Shown here: positions 44,137 through 54,304 of the stretch, piece by piece
Position numbering within the stretch: the stretch's first letter is position 1
Layout of the letters: each line of letters begins with the position of its first letter
Source: Pseudomonas lundensis
Lineage (GTDB): Bacteria; Pseudomonadota; Gammaproteobacteria; Pseudomonadales; Pseudomonadaceae
Reading direction: 5' to 3'
DNA: 64,000 nt
NCBI RefSeq assembly: GCF_001042985.1
Contig: NZ_JYKY01000004.1
Location: forward strand, 183,652-247,651
Program-made: the position numbers and the translations under genes
The notes under the pieces: model-generated
What the model saw: the letters and a program-made list of their open reading frames with translations, nothing else
Databases searched by the model: none
Told to the model about the DNA's origin: nothing

Positions 44137-46314
44137 TCACAGACCCTGTTTGGCCTTGAACTCGCGACGGCGACGGTGCAGCACCGGCTCGGTGTAACCG
44201 TTCGGCTGTTTAGTGCCTTCGATCACCAGTTCGACCGCCGCCTGGAAGGCGATGTTGCTGTCGAAGTCCGGGGCCAGCGGGCGGTACAGCGGGTCGTTGG
44301 CGTTCTGACGGTCAACCACCGGCGCCATGCGCTTGAGGCTGGCCATCACTTGCGCTTCGTTGACAATGCCATGACGCAGCCAGTTGGCGATGTGCTGGCT
44401 TGAAATACGCAGCGTGGCGCGGTCTTCCATCAGGCCGATGTCATTGATGTCCGGCACCTTCGAACACCCCACGCCCTGGTCGATCCAGCGCACCACGTAA
44501 CCCAGGATGCCCTGCGAGTTGTTGTCCAGTTCGTTCTGGATCTGCTCGGGCGTCCACTGCGGGTTCACGGCCAGCGGGATGGTCAGAATGTCGTCCACCG
44601 ACGCTTTGGCGCGCTTGGCCAGTTCGGCCTGGCGGGCGAACACGTCGACCTTGTGATAGTGCAGCGCGTGCAGGGCCGCGGCCGTCGGCGACGGCACCCA
44701 GGCGGTGTTGGCGCCTGCCAGCGGGTGAGCGATTTTCTGTTCCAGCATGGCGGCCATCAGGTCCGGCATGGCCCACATGCCTTTACCGATTTGGGCGCGG
44801 CCTTGCAGGCCTGTGCTCAAGCCGACATCGACGTTGTTGTTCTCGTAGGCCGAGATCCACTTCTCGGCTTTCATGTCGGCCTTGCGCACGACCGGGCCGG
44901 CTTCCATCGAGGTATGAATTTCGTCGCCAGTACGGTCCAGGAAGCCGGTGTTGATGAACACCACGCGCTCGCTGGCAGCCTTGATGCAGGCCTTGAGGTT
45001 GACCGTGGTGCGGCGCTCCTCGTCCATGATCCCGACTTTGAGGGTGTTGCGCGGCAGGTTCAGGACTTCTTCGATACGGCCGAACAGCTCGTTGGTGAAC
45101 GCGGCTTCTTCGGCACCGTGCATTTTAGGTTTCACGATGTAAACCGAACCGGTGCGGCTGTTGCTGCGCGAGGTGTTGCCGTTGAGGCTGTGGATCGCCG
45201 CGAGGCTGGTGATCAGGCCGTCGAGGATGCCTTCTGGCACTTCGTTGCCGTTTTTGTCGAGGATCGCGTCGATGGTCATCAAGTGACCCACGTTGCGCAC
45301 GAACAACAGCGAGCGGCCATGCAGGTTCACGGTGCCGCCGTTGGGGGCGGTGTACTCGCGGTCCGGGTTCATGGTGCGGGTGAAGGTCTGGCCGCCCTTG
45401 GACACTTGCTCGCTGAGGTCGCCTTTCATCAGGCCCAGCCAGTTGCGGTAGATCACCACTTTGTCGTCGGCATCGACGGCGGCCACGGAGTCTTCGCAGT
45501 CCATGATGGTGGTCAGCGCGGCTTCCATCAGGACGTCTTTGACGCCCGCGGCATCGGTCTGGCCGACGGGGCTTGAGGCGTCGATCTGGATTTCAAAGTG
45601 CAGGCCGTTGTGCTTGAGCAGCACGGCGGTCGGTGCGGCGGCTTCGCCGTGGTAGCCGATCAGTTGCGCCGCGTCGCGCAGGCCGCTGCTGGCACCGCCC
45701 TTGAGGGCCACGCGCAGTGCGCCATTGACCACCGCGTAACCCAGCGAGTCGATGTGGGAGCCGTTGGCCAGCGGTGCGGCTTCGTCGAGGAAGGCGCGGG
45801 CGAAGGCAATTACCTTGTCGCCACGTACCTTGTTGTAGCCTTTGCCCTTTTCGGCGCCATCGGCTTCGCTGATGGCATCGGTGCCGTACAGCGCGTCATA
45901 CAGTGAACCCCAGCGGGCGTTCGACGCGTTGAGGGCAAAGCGCGCATTCATCACGGGCACCACCAACTGCGGACCGGCCATGCGAGCGATTTCGTCATCG
46001 ACGTTTTGCGTCGTTGCCTGGAAATCCGCGGCTTCTGGCTGCAGATACCCAATGTCTTGGAGGAAGGCTTTATAAGCCACGGCGTCATGGGCCTTGCCGG
46101 CCTGAGCCTGGTGCCAGGCGTCGATGCGCGCCTGCAAATCATCGCGTTTGGCGAGCAGTGCTTTGTTCTTGGGTGCCAGGTCGTGAATAACCTTGTCGGC
46201 ACCGGCCCAGAACTGGTCGGCATTCAGACCGGTACCGGGGATAGCTTCGTTGTTTACGAAGTCGAACAGGACTTTGGCGACCTGCAGGCCACCGACGTGA
46301 ACGTGTTCAGTCAT
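44137..46314 (-). CDS. glcB: malate synthase G
   Basis: A 725-residue malate synthase G, close to the 723 residues of the E. coli enzyme. It condenses glyoxylate and acetyl-CoA to malate. Recognisable parts are [30 protein letters not shown] (catalytic base region) and [20 protein letters not shown]. The ATG at 46314 begins [20 protein letters not shown]; four codons upstream are also open. It is a lone gene with a palindrome in its promoter region. Confidence 0.95.
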   Translation of the reverse strand: MTEHVHVGGLQVAKVLFDFVNNEAIPGTGLNADQFWAGADKVIHDLAPKNKALLAKRDDLQARIDAWHQAQAGKAHDAVAYKAFLQDIGYLQPEAADFQATTQNVDDEIARMAGPQLVVPVMNARFALNASNARWGSLYDALYGTDAISEADGAEKGKGYNKVRGDKVIAFARAFLDEAAPLANGSHIDSLGYAVVNGALRVALKGGASSGLRDAAQLIGYHGEAAAPTAVLLKHNGLHFEIQIDASSPVGQTDAAGVKDVLMEAALTTIMDCEDSVAAVDADDKVVIYRNWLGLMKGDLSEQVSKGGQTFTRTMNPDREYTAPNGGTVNLHGRSLLFVRNVGHLMTIDAILDKNGNEVPEGILDGLITSLAAIHSLNGNTSRSNSRTGSVYIVKPKMHGAEEAAFTNELFGRIEEVLNLPRNTLKVGIMDEERRTTVNLKACIKAASERVVFINTGFLDRTGDEIHTSMEAGPVVRKADMKAEKWISAYENNNVDVGLSTGLQGRAQIGKGMWAMPDLMAAMLEQKIAHPLAGANTAWVPSPTAAALHALHYHKVDVFARQAELAKRAKASVDDILTIPLAVNPQWTPEQIQNELDNNSQGILGYVVRWIDQGVGCSKVPDINDIGLMEDRATLRISSQHIANWLRHGIVNEAQVMASLKRMAPVVDRQNANDPLYRPLAPDFDSNIAFQAAVELVIEGTKQPNGYTEPVLHRRRREFKAKQGL

Positions 46315-46431
46315 TGCTTGCCTCACTCATTTTTATTTAAAGCCTGGAGCGCTTCTCAAAACACCGCGTGGCTCATGCTTGCGGGGTTGTACGGGGTATT
46401 GCAGACGCTTTGGCGAACCGTGTTACGAATT

Positions 46432-46459
46432 ATGTAGTGCTCGCCGTGGCATACTACAT
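46432..46459. promoter_or_regulatory. palindrome upstream of glcB
   Basis: ATGTAGT at 46432-46438 is inverted as ACTACAT at 46453-46459, about 120 bases before the glcB start. It looks like a dimeric repressor or activator site. The regulator is unknown. The rest of the 424-base interval 46315-46738 is AT-rich and contains no gene that I can support. Confidence 0.4.
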
Positions 46460-46738
46460 GATCAATTGCAGATGTGAAAATCAGACTAATCACGTCGTTC
46501 CACGACCATTTTTAAGGGTCTGGTCATGTAGAAGAACAGGATGTTCTCAAGAAACACACAGGTTGTTCCAGATAATTCTAAAAACAGTACACAATTTAAT
46601 GTGCAAACCCTGTGTCCGCGCCACGGTCGTTCGCGCTCCGCACGTGTAAACAGCCGCTGCGCAGCCAACTGTAGTCGGCCAGGCGGATGGTGTACTGTTG
46701 CCTATACTCAGTCGATCCCTTTTCAGAGTGCTGGCGCC

Positions 46739-47257
46739 ATGAACCATCTCGTGATTACGGTTTTTGCCCCGGACAAACCCGGTCAGGTCGAGCGCATCGC
46801 CCAATGCATTGCCGAACATGGCGGCAATTGGCTGGAGAGTCGCATGTCACGCATGGCTGGACAGTTCGCTGGCATTTTGCGGGTTGGCGTGTCAGCCGAA
46901 ACCTACGAGGAGTTGGTGGATGCGCTTAAAAGGCTGGAGACCGAAGGCATTCGGGTGCTGGTGGCTGAAAGCGGGATTGAGCAAGCCTGCACCTGGAAAC
47001 CCATTGCCATGGACCTGGTCGGCAACGACCGCCCTGGCATCGTGCGCGATATCACCAAGGTGCTGACCGATCATGAGGTCAGCCTGGAGCGGCTGGTGAC
47101 GGAGGTGCGGCCCGCGCCCATGAGCAATGAGCCGTTGTTTCATGCCGAAGCCATTCTGGCCGTGCCGCTGACGCTGTCGCTGGAGGTGCTGCAAGAGCGG
47201 CTGGAAAAACTCGCCGATGAGATGCTCGTGGAACTGAAGTTACGCACAGACGAGTAA
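46739..47257 (+). CDS. ACT domain protein, glycine cleavage regulator GcvR-like
   Basis: A 172-residue protein made of two ACT domains: HLVITVFAPDKPGQVERIAQ and, near residue 84, MDLVGNDRPGIVRDITKVLT. This is the GcvR layout; GcvR antagonises GcvA in glycine-dependent control. No DNA-binding domain is present. The ATG at 46739 is the natural start at the first ACT strand. It lies divergent from glcB. Confidence 0.82.
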   Translation: MNHLVITVFAPDKPGQVERIAQCIAEHGGNWLESRMSRMAGQFAGILRVGVSAETYEELVDALKRLETEGIRVLVAESGIEQACTWKPIAMDLVGNDRPGIVRDITKVLTDHEVSLERLVTEVRPAPMSNEPLFHAEAILAVPLTLSLEVLQERLEKLADEMLVELKLRTDE

Positions 47258-47364
47258 AGCCAAAGGTTATCCCATGAAACGCTGCACCTGCCTGTGGATA
47301 ACCGTTGGAAACATCGTTGCAGGCCACAGGGGGTATGGCCTGCATTGGAATGTACGTTTTTTGA

Positions 47365-48252
47365 TCAGGCGCGACGGCGCAGGTTGACCCACGCATCGAT
47401 GCTGTAGACCAGCAACCCCGCCCAAATGAACATGAACGCGATCAGTGTGCTTTCAGACAAGTGTTCGCCGTACAGCGTGACGGCCAGAATCAGCACAATG
47501 GTGGGCGCCAAGTACTGCATGAAACCCAATGTGGTGTAGGGCAAATGCCGTGCGGCGGCGTTGAAGCACACCAGCGGGATCAGCGTTGCCGGGCCTGCGG
47601 CCACCAGCAACCAGGCTTCGGAGCTGGCCCAGAATTCGGCGTGCGCGCTGTTGGCCTCCGGGTGCATCAGCAGCCAGCCAATGGCAATCGGCACCAGAAT
47701 CCAGGTTTCAACCACCAGGCCGGGCAATGCCTTGACCGGCGCCTGTTTGCGGATCAGTCCATAAAAGCCGAACGTCAGCGCCAACGCCAGCGACACCCAG
47801 GGCAGGCTGCCCACCTGCCACACTTGCTGCGCCACGCCGACCGCCGCCAGCCCGACGGCGACCCACTGCAACCGACGCAGACGTTCGCCCAGCAGCAACA
47901 TGCCCAGCAGCACATTAACCAGCGGGTTGATGTAGTACCCGAGGCTGGCTTCGAGCATCCGGTCGTTGTTGACCGCCCACACGTAGGTCAGCCAGTTGGC
48001 CGCAATCAGCAGGCCGCTTACGGTCAGCACAGCCAGGCGTTTGGGGTTGTCGCGTAACTCTTGCCACCAGCCGGGATGTTTCCACACCAACAACAGTAAC
48101 GAGCCGAAGAGTGCAGACCAGAGCACGCGGTTGACGATGATTTCTGCGGCGGGGACGCTGGCCAGCAGCTTGAAGTAGATCGGGAACAGGCCCCAGATGA
48201 TGTAGGCGCTCAGGCCCAGAATGTACCCGTGGCGCGGGTTGGCGGCTTGCAT
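47365..48252 (-). CDS. rarD: EamA family transporter RarD
   Basis: A 295-residue drug/metabolite-superfamily permease with about ten membrane helices (GYILGLSAYIIWGLFPIYFK at the start, LIAFMFIWAGLLVYSID at the end). RarD members are linked with chloramphenicol resistance in name only; the substrate is unknown. The ATG at 48252 begins MQAANPRHGY. A weak hairpin at 47318-47344 followed by T6 may end both this gene and the convergent ACT-domain gene. Confidence 0.87.
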   Translation of the reverse strand: MQAANPRHGYILGLSAYIIWGLFPIYFKLLASVPAAEIIVNRVLWSALFGSLLLLVWKHPGWWQELRDNPKRLAVLTVSGLLIAANWLTYVWAVNNDRMLEASLGYYINPLVNVLLGMLLLGERLRRLQWVAVGLAAVGVAQQVWQVGSLPWVSLALALTFGFYGLIRKQAPVKALPGLVVETWILVPIAIGWLLMHPEANSAHAEFWASSEAWLLVAAGPATLIPLVCFNAAARHLPYTTLGFMQYLAPTIVLILAVTLYGEHLSESTLIAFMFIWAGLLVYSIDAWVNLRRRA

Positions 48253-48417
48253 GCGGAATCCTTGCGTGAACAACTGTCAGACACTGTGAAGGGCAAGAGT
48301 GTAAGCAGGTTTTACGAAGGTGTCGTGTGAAAGGCGGGGGCAGACAGCATTTTTGCGGCCGACGCCCGAGGCCGCGAAAACGTGCTCCCGGGCCTCAGCA
48401 ACGCGGTGTCAGGGTGT

Positions 48418-49392
48418 TCAGAACAGCTTCAGCGGTTCTTCATTTAACGCGGACAGTTGCTCGCGCAACGCCAGCACTTGGTCGCCCCAGTAACGTTCGG
48501 TGCCAAACCACGGAAAGCTGTGGGGGAAGGCCGGGTCGTCCCAGCGCCTTGCCAGCCAGGCGCTGTAGTGCATCAGGCGCAGGGCGCGCAGCGGCTCGAT
48601 CAAGGCCAGTTCACGCGGGTTGAAATCATGGAACTCGCTGTAGCCGTCCATCAATTCCGACAGCTGGCCCAAACATTCCTGACGATCCCCGGCGAGCATC
48701 ATCCACAGGTCCTGCACCGCAGGCCCCATGCGACAGTCGTCCAGGTCGACAATGTGGAACACCTCGTCGCGGCACATCATGTTGCCGGGGTGGCAATCGC
48801 CGTGCATGCGGATCGTGGTGTGCGGGGTGGCGGCATAGACATCTTCGACGCGCTTGAGCAGATCGCGTGCCACAGACTCGTAGGCCGGGAGCAAGCTGCG
48901 GGGTATGAAATTGCCTTCAAGCAAGGTCGTCAGGGAGTCATGGCCAAAGTTTTTTACGCCCAGGGCCTCGCGGTGTTCGAACGGCTTGGTAGCGCCGACC
49001 GCGTGCAGACGGCCGAGCAGTTGGCCGAGGCGATAGAGTTGATCGAGGTTGCCCGGCTCCGGCGCACGGCCACCCCGGCGCGGGAACAGGGTGAAGCGGA
49101 AACCGGCGTGTTCGAACAGGCTTTCGCCGTTGTGAATCAACGGTGCGACCACCGGCACGTCGCAGTCGGCCAGTTCAAAGGTGAAACGGTGTTCTTCGAG
49201 AATGGCTGCGTTGGTCCAGCGCTGTGGACGGTAGAACTTGGCGATCAGCGGTTCCGAGCCTTCGATGCCGACTTGATACACGCGGTTTTCATAGCTGTTG
49301 AGCGCGAGCACGCGGGCGTCGCTGAGAAAACCGATGCTTTCAACGGCGTCGAGCACCAGATCTGGGGTAAGTGTTGCAAACGGATGAGACAT
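48418..49392 (-). CDS. srkA: stress response serine/threonine protein kinase SrkA (YihE)
   Basis: A 324-residue kinase of the APH/choline-kinase fold, close to 328 residues in E. coli. The catalytic loop is RMHGDCHPGNMM and the metal-binding site is HIVDLDDCRMG. The N-terminal ATP lysine region is PLIAKFYRPQRW. It counters programmed death under stress in E. coli. AGGAGTCAGC precedes the ATG. It is a single gene between rarD and phoX. Confidence 0.9.
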   Translation of the reverse strand: MSHPFATLTPDLVLDAVESIGFLSDARVLALNSYENRVYQVGIEGSEPLIAKFYRPQRWTNAAILEEHRFTFELADCDVPVVAPLIHNGESLFEHAGFRFTLFPRRGGRAPEPGNLDQLYRLGQLLGRLHAVGATKPFEHREALGVKNFGHDSLTTLLEGNFIPRSLLPAYESVARDLLKRVEDVYAATPHTTIRMHGDCHPGNMMCRDEVFHIVDLDDCRMGPAVQDLWMMLAGDRQECLGQLSELMDGYSEFHDFNPRELALIEPLRALRLMHYSAWLARRWDDPAFPHSFPWFGTERYWGDQVLALREQLSALNEEPLKLF

Positions 49393-49494
49393 GCTGACTC
49401 CTGCGCGCAGCAGGCTGCCGCGTCCGGCCCCGCATGTTAGCGCAGACAGCTGAGCAGAGGGCGATAGATATCCATCGCCCTGCGGGTGTTGGCC

Positions 49495-51396
49495 TTACGC
49501 GCCGACGATTCCTCCGTCTTCTCGGCTGATGGCCATTACCGAGGAGCGCGGCTTGCCGCCGGGCAGGTGCTCGGGGAAGGTCGAACCGCCGTTTTCGCCC
49601 GGGTGCTGGATGCCCACGAACAGGGTTTTCTGATCCGGGGCAAAGCTGATCCCCGTCACTTCGCAACCGACCGGGCCGACCATGAAGCGACGGATTTCAC
49701 CCGTGTTGGGGTCGGCGCACAGCATCTGGTTGTTGCCCATGCCAGCAAAGTCGCCGGTGTTGCTGACGTCGCCGTCGGTCAGGATCCAGAGCCTTCCCGC
49801 CTCGTCAAAGCCCATGCCGTCGGGGCTGTTAAACATGTTTTGCGGGGTGATATTGGCCGACCCGCCCTTGGGCTGCTGGGGATGCACGGCCGGGTTGCCC
49901 GCGACGACGAACAGGTCCCAGTCAAACGTGGCAGCGCCAGGGTCATTGCCTTGTTCGCTCCAGCGCAGAATTTGCCCGTACACATTCTTCTCGCGCGGGT
50001 TGGGGCCGCCGACGGGCTGACCGTCTTCACCGCGTTTAACGTTGTTGGTCAGGGTGCAATACACCTGGCCGTCCTTGGGGCTGACGACGATCCACTCCGG
50101 GCGATCCATGCGTGTGGCGCCGACCATGCTGGCGGCCAGGCGGGCGTGGATCAGCACTTGAGCCTGATTGGCGAAGCCGCTGCCCGGGTTGATGCCGTTT
50201 TTGCCGTGGGTCAGTTCGATCCATTGGCCTTTGCCCTTGGGCCGGTCGGGGTGGCTGTCGCCGTTATCAAAGCGTGCGACATACAAGGTGCCGTGATCCA
50301 GCAGGTCGCGGTTTGCCTTGGGGGTTTGGTGGTCGATCTTGTCGCGGCTGATGAACTTGTAAATGAACTCCCCGCGCTCGTCGTCGCCCATGTACACCAC
50401 GGCATGGCCGTCGCGGGTTTCAGTCAGTGCGGCGTTTTCGTGTTTGAAGCGGCCCAATGCCGTGCGTTTGACCGGCGTTGATTGCGGGTCGAACGGGTCG
50501 ATTTCCACCACCCAGCCGTGACGGTTCAATTCGTTGGGGGTGTGCGCCAGGTCGAAACGCGGGTCGTGCAGGTGCCAGTTGATGTCTTTACTGGCGGCGA
50601 CCACGCCGTAACGCTTTTGCGCGGCATCAAAGGTTTGATTCGGGTCGGTGCTGCCAAAGCAGTCAGTGAAGTTTTCTTCGCATGTCAGGTACGTGCCCCA
50701 CGGGGTTTTACCGTTGGCGCAGTTTTGAAACGTGCCCAGCGCCCGGGTGCCGGTGCTGTCGGCCTGGGTGCGCAGCAACGCATGGCCGGCGGCGGGGCCG
50801 CTCAGGCGAATCGGCGTATTGCCGTGAATGCGCCGGTTGAAGGGCGATCCTTGGACAAACTGCCAGCGGTCGCCCTTGCGCTGAATTTCAATCACCGACA
50901 CGCCTTCACTGGCCTGCGCCTTGTGCGCGTCTTCGGCCGAGGTCGGCTGTCCACCGTGGGGGTAGAGGTAGCGGTAGTTGGTGTATTCGTTGTTGATGGC
51001 CATCAGCGCGCGGTCGGGGTCGTCGGGGAATGCAAACAGGCTCATGCCGTCGTTGTTATCGCCGAATTGCACTTCCTGTTGCGCCGCCGTGCCGCTGCCG
51101 TCGGGCATGAAGGCCGGGCCGTGCGCGTGCAGCGGTTGGCCCCAGCTGATGAGCACCGAGGCGCGGTAGCCGGGCGGCAGGGTGACGGTGTCGGTGGTGG
51201 CGGCGTCGATACTGTTAAAACCCAGTAACGGGCTGGACGCTGCGCGTACCCCGTCGGCCAGCACGCTGCGGCTCAGCAGGCTGCCGCCCAGAAACATCGC
51301 CGCGCCGCACAAGGCGCCCGCGCTGATGAAGCCCCGACGGCTGAGGCCGATGATCTGTTCAAGATCGGTGGTTTGGTCTTCTTGTAATAGGTTCAT
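49495..51396 (-). CDS. PhoX family alkaline phosphatase, Tat-exported
   Basis: A 633-residue protein of the PhoX (DUF839) family. The Tat signal has twin arginines at 20-21 (SRRGFISAGALCGAAMFLGG). Conserved parts include HGPAFMPDGSG, FGDNNDGMSLF, TPWGTYLTCEENFTD and RHGWVVEIDPFDP. PhoX enzymes are calcium/iron periplasmic phosphatases that release phosphate from organic esters. I see no clear Pho box in the short upstream gap. Confidence 0.85.
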   Translation of the reverse strand: MNLLQEDQTTDLEQIIGLSRRGFISAGALCGAAMFLGGSLLSRSVLADGVRAASSPLLGFNSIDAATTDTVTLPPGYRASVLISWGQPLHAHGPAFMPDGSGTAAQQEVQFGDNNDGMSLFAFPDDPDRALMAINNEYTNYRYLYPHGGQPTSAEDAHKAQASEGVSVIEIQRKGDRWQFVQGSPFNRRIHGNTPIRLSGPAAGHALLRTQADSTGTRALGTFQNCANGKTPWGTYLTCEENFTDCFGSTDPNQTFDAAQKRYGVVAASKDINWHLHDPRFDLAHTPNELNRHGWVVEIDPFDPQSTPVKRTALGRFKHENAALTETRDGHAVVYMGDDERGEFIYKFISRDKIDHQTPKANRDLLDHGTLYVARFDNGDSHPDRPKGKGQWIELTHGKNGINPGSGFANQAQVLIHARLAASMVGATRMDRPEWIVVSPKDGQVYCTLTNNVKRGEDGQPVGGPNPREKNVYGQILRWSEQGNDPGAATFDWDLFVVAGNPAVHPQQPKGGSANITPQNMFNSPDGMGFDEAGRLWILTDGDVSNTGDFAGMGNNQMLCADPNTGEIRRFMVGPVGCEVTGISFAPDQKTLFVGIQHPGENGGSTFPEHLPGGKPRSSVMAISREDGGIVGA

Positions 51397-51481
51397 GTCA
51401 GGCTGCCCCTCGCAACGGTTTTGGCAGCCACCTTAATCAGAGGGTGTGACAGGGATGTTTCAGAGGGTGGCGGGCGACGTG

Positions 51482-52243
51482 TTAAAGCGGCGTACCCAAC
51501 AGCACCAAGGTCGGCGCGAACTGCACCAGGGCTTCACTGCCCTCCACCAAAGCGAGTGTTTCGAGGTGTTGCGCTTCGCTCAGCGCACACAGGGTCTGGC
51601 CATTGGGCAGGCCGATGCGCACTTCGCTCGGGCCGTCGTGCGCGTGGAAAATCTGCTCGATCTTGCCGTGTAACCGGTTGTGACCCGCCACCGCAGCTTC
51701 GGGTTTAATCAGCTGCAACCAACCGGCCTTGATTAACGCCACCACCGGCGTGCCGGGTTCAAGCTCCAGGCGCTGCGTGCTGTCGCGGGTGATGTGCGCT
51801 TGCAGGGTCAGCCCACCTGCCAATTGCAGATCGATCAAGTCGTAATGGCCGTGGCCGTGAATGCGCGCGACGGTGCCGTGCAACTGGTTGCGGGCGCTGG
51901 TGCGCAGCATCAGGCGGCCCATCAGCTCAAGGTCTTGGGCTTCTTCGGCGGCGTCCAGTACCTGGCTTTGCAGCACTTGCAGCCGTTGATAAAGCCGCAG
52001 CACACGCTCGCCCGCTACCGACAACCGGGCACCGCCACCGCCCTTGCCCCCCACGCTGCGTTCTACCAAGGGGGTTTGTGCCAGATTGTTCAGTTCATCA
52101 ATGGCCTCCCACGCGGCCTTGTAACTGATGCCGGCGCTTTTGGCGGCTCGGGTGATCGAACCTTGCTCGGCGATGTGCTGCAACAGCGCTATTCGCTGTG
52201 GGCGGCGGACGATGTGCTGCGTCAGCAAGGTCGGCAAATGCAT
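51482..52243 (-). CDS. modE: ModE-family molybdate-dependent transcriptional regulator
   Basis: A 253-residue regulator. The N-terminal winged helix is LLQHIAEQGSITRAAKSAGI to AWEAIDELNN, and two TOBE/Mop molybdate-binding domains follow (MLRTSARNQLHGTVARIHGH and GHNRLHGKIEQIFHAHDGPS). It represses molybdate uptake genes when molybdate is bound. No modABC genes are in the window. The ATG at 52243 (MHLPTLLTQHIV) is chosen over a TTG 60 bases upstream. Confidence 0.88.
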   Translation of the reverse strand: MHLPTLLTQHIVRRPQRIALLQHIAEQGSITRAAKSAGISYKAAWEAIDELNNLAQTPLVERSVGGKGGGGARLSVAGERVLRLYQRLQVLQSQVLDAAEEAQDLELMGRLMLRTSARNQLHGTVARIHGHGHYDLIDLQLAGGLTLQAHITRDSTQRLELEPGTPVVALIKAGWLQLIKPEAAVAGHNRLHGKIEQIFHAHDGPSEVRIGLPNGQTLCALSEAQHLETLALVEGSEALVQFAPTLVLLGTPL

Positions 52244-52299
52244 GTCGATTGATTCGTTTGGCAGGGGGCTTGGCAAAGTGCCCACTTGCCGGGGCGTCG

Positions 52300-53016
52300 T
52301 CAAGCCGGGCCGTCCGGTTTTGGCGTGCGCGCCAGGCAGTACACATCCACCCGTTTCGCCCCGGCCTTGAGCAACAGCAGGGCGAGGCTTTGTGCCGTGG
52401 CGCCGGTGGTCAACACGTCATCCACCAACGCCACATGCAGCCCCCGGACTTGAGCGTCGGGCCCCAGCGCGAAGGCGTTGAGCAAGTTGCGTTTGCGGGT
52501 TTTGGCGTCGAGCGCCTGTTGTGCCGGGGTGTCCTGGGTGCGCAATAGCCAGTGGGCCTGGCAGGGAATATCAAGGTGGTCACTGAGCCACTGACCCAGC
52601 ATGACGCACTGGTTGTAACCGCGTTGACGTTGCCGGGCGGCGGACAGCGGGACGGGCAGCAGCACATCCGGCCGGGGTTGAGCCTGCTGGTAGCGATCGA
52701 GCAGCGATTGGCTGAGCAGTGCTGCCAACAGGCGGCCAAAAGGCCAGCGACTGTTGTGTTTGAACCGCAGGATCAAGCTGTCCACCGGAAAGTCATACAG
52801 CCACGGCGCATGCACCCCCGCAAACGCGGGCGGGTGTTTAAGGCAGCCCCCGCAGGTCAGGCCCGGCATGGACAACGGCAGGGCACAGCGCTGACAGGGG
52901 TTTTGCAGCCACGGCAGTTCGTGTTTGCAGGGCCCGCATACCGGTTGTTGCGTAGCTGAAGGCTCATCACACAGTAAGCAGGTTTGTACATTAAGTAACC
53001 AGATGTAAACCTCCAT
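52300..53016 (-). CDS. ComF family phosphoribosyltransferase-like protein
   Basis: A 238-residue ComF/GntX-type protein. The N-terminus has four paired cysteines for zinc (CLLC, CGPC, CQRC, CGGC) and the C-terminal part a PRPP-binding motif (VALVDDVLTTGATAQ). In naturally competent bacteria ComF helps take in DNA; its role in Pseudomonas is not established. The ATG at 53016 follows a short spacer and lies inside the candidate BirA operator, divergent from bioB. Confidence 0.87.
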   Translation of the reverse strand: MEVYIWLLNVQTCLLCDEPSATQQPVCGPCKHELPWLQNPCQRCALPLSMPGLTCGGCLKHPPAFAGVHAPWLYDFPVDSLILRFKHNSRWPFGRLLAALLSQSLLDRYQQAQPRPDVLLPVPLSAARQRQRGYNQCVMLGQWLSDHLDIPCQAHWLLRTQDTPAQQALDAKTRKRNLLNAFALGPDAQVRGLHVALVDDVLTTGATAQSLALLLLKAGAKRVDVYCLARTPKPDGPA

Positions 53017-53056
53017 TTCTATCTGGGTTGACAGCGTAGGTAACATCCTTAAACAT
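53004..53056 (+). promoter_or_regulatory. candidate BirA operator and bioB promoter
   Basis: TGTAAACC at 53004-53011, a 14-base spacer and GGTTGACA at 53026-53033 match the BirA operator (TGTAAACC-N14-GGTTTACA) with one mismatch. Its right arm contains TTGACA (53028-53033), and AAACAT follows after 17 bases as a candidate -10 for bioB. Biotinylated-BirA control of bioB is inferred. The site also spans the comF start codon. Confidence 0.65.
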
Positions 53057-53127
53057 ACCGGCCATCCGTGCCCTGCCTGAAAGACCGAATTCAGGTTTAA
53101 ACCAAAGCATAAACAAGAGAGACGCCG

Positions 53128-54183
53128 ATGAGCGCCAGCACCTTTAACACCATGCGTCATGATTGGTCTTTAGCCGAAGTGCGGGCGTTGTTCACCCAGC
53201 CCTTCAACGACCTGATGTTTGCGGCGCAACAGGTGCATCGCGCGCATTTCGACGCTAACCGGGTGCAGGTCTCGACGCTGCTTTCAATCAAAACCGGCGC
53301 CTGCCCGGAAGATTGCAAATATTGTCCGCAGTCGGGCCACTACAACACCGGGTTGGCGAAAGAAAAGTTGATGCAGGTACAGGCGGTGCTGGAGGAAGCG
53401 GCGAAAGCCAAGGCCATCGGCGCAACGCGCTTTTGCATGGGGGCCGCGTGGAAGCACCCGTCGGCCAAAGACATGCCCTATGTGCTGAAAATGGTTGAAG
53501 GCGTGAAAGCGCTGGGGCTGGAAACCTGCATGACACTGGGCAAGCTCGATCAGGAGCAAAGCGCCGCGCTGGCCCAGGCGGGGCTCGACTACTACAACCA
53601 CAACCTCGATACATCGCCAGAGTTCTACACCACCATCATCACCACCCGCACTTACAGTGAGCGCCTGCAAACCCTCAGTTATGTGCGCGAGGCGGGCATG
53701 AAGATTTGTTCGGGCGGCATTCTGGGCATGGGTGAGTCGCTCGATGACCGCGCCAATTTGCTGATTCAACTGGCCAACCTGCCGGAACACCCGGAATCCG
53801 TGCCGATCAACATGCTGGTGAAAGTGGCGGGGACGCCGCTGGAAAACGCTGACGATGTGGACCCGTTTGACTTCATTCGCATGCTGGCCGTGGCGCGCAT
53901 CATGATGCCCAAGAGCCATGTACGGCTGTCGGCCGGCCGTGAAGCCATGAACGAACAAATGCAGGCGCTGGCCTTCATGGCCGGGGCCAATTCGATTTTT
54001 TACGGCGACAAACTGCTCACCACGTCCAACCCGCAGGCGGACAAGGACATGCAGTTGTTCAGTCGCCTGGGCATCCTCCCCGAGGCCCGCGAAGATCATG
54101 CTGACGAAGTGCATCAGGCGGCCATCGAGCACGCGCTGATGGATCAAAAATCCAGCGAGCAGTTCTACAACGCTGCGGTTTAA
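53128..54183 (+). CDS. bioB: biotin synthase
   Basis: A 351-residue radical-SAM enzyme that inserts sulfur into dethiobiotin. The 4Fe-4S motif CPEDCKYC lies near residue 57, with RFCMGAAWK and [13 protein letters not shown] downstream. AAGAGAGACG precedes the ATG. It heads the run bioB-bioF-bioH-bioC-bioD, the P. aeruginosa PA0500-PA0504 order. Confidence 0.96.
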   Translation: MSASTFNTMRHDWSLAEVRALFTQPFNDLMFAAQQVHRAHFDANRVQVSTLLSIKTGACPEDCKYCPQSGHYNTGLAKEKLMQVQAVLEEAAKAKAIGATRFCMGAAWKHPSAKDMPYVLKMVEGVKALGLETCMTLGKLDQEQSAALAQAGLDYYNHNLDTSPEFYTTIITTRTYSERLQTLSYVREAGMKICSGGILGMGESLDDRANLLIQLANLPEHPESVPINMLVKVAGTPLENADDVDPFDFIRMLAVARIMMPKSHVRLSAGREAMNEQMQALAFMAGANSIFYGDKLLTTSNPQADKDMQLFSRLGILPEAREDHADEVHQAAIEHALMDQKSSEQFYNAAV

Positions 54184-54304
54184 CGCTACCCACCGCACAG
54201 GTAGGCGCGGGCGCACGCTGCGCTCAGGTCTGTAACGGCTCGGCTTTGCCCGCCGTGCAGCCTGTCGCAGCGTGCGCCGGTGGCTACAAGAGGGCTCGCC
54301 TAGC

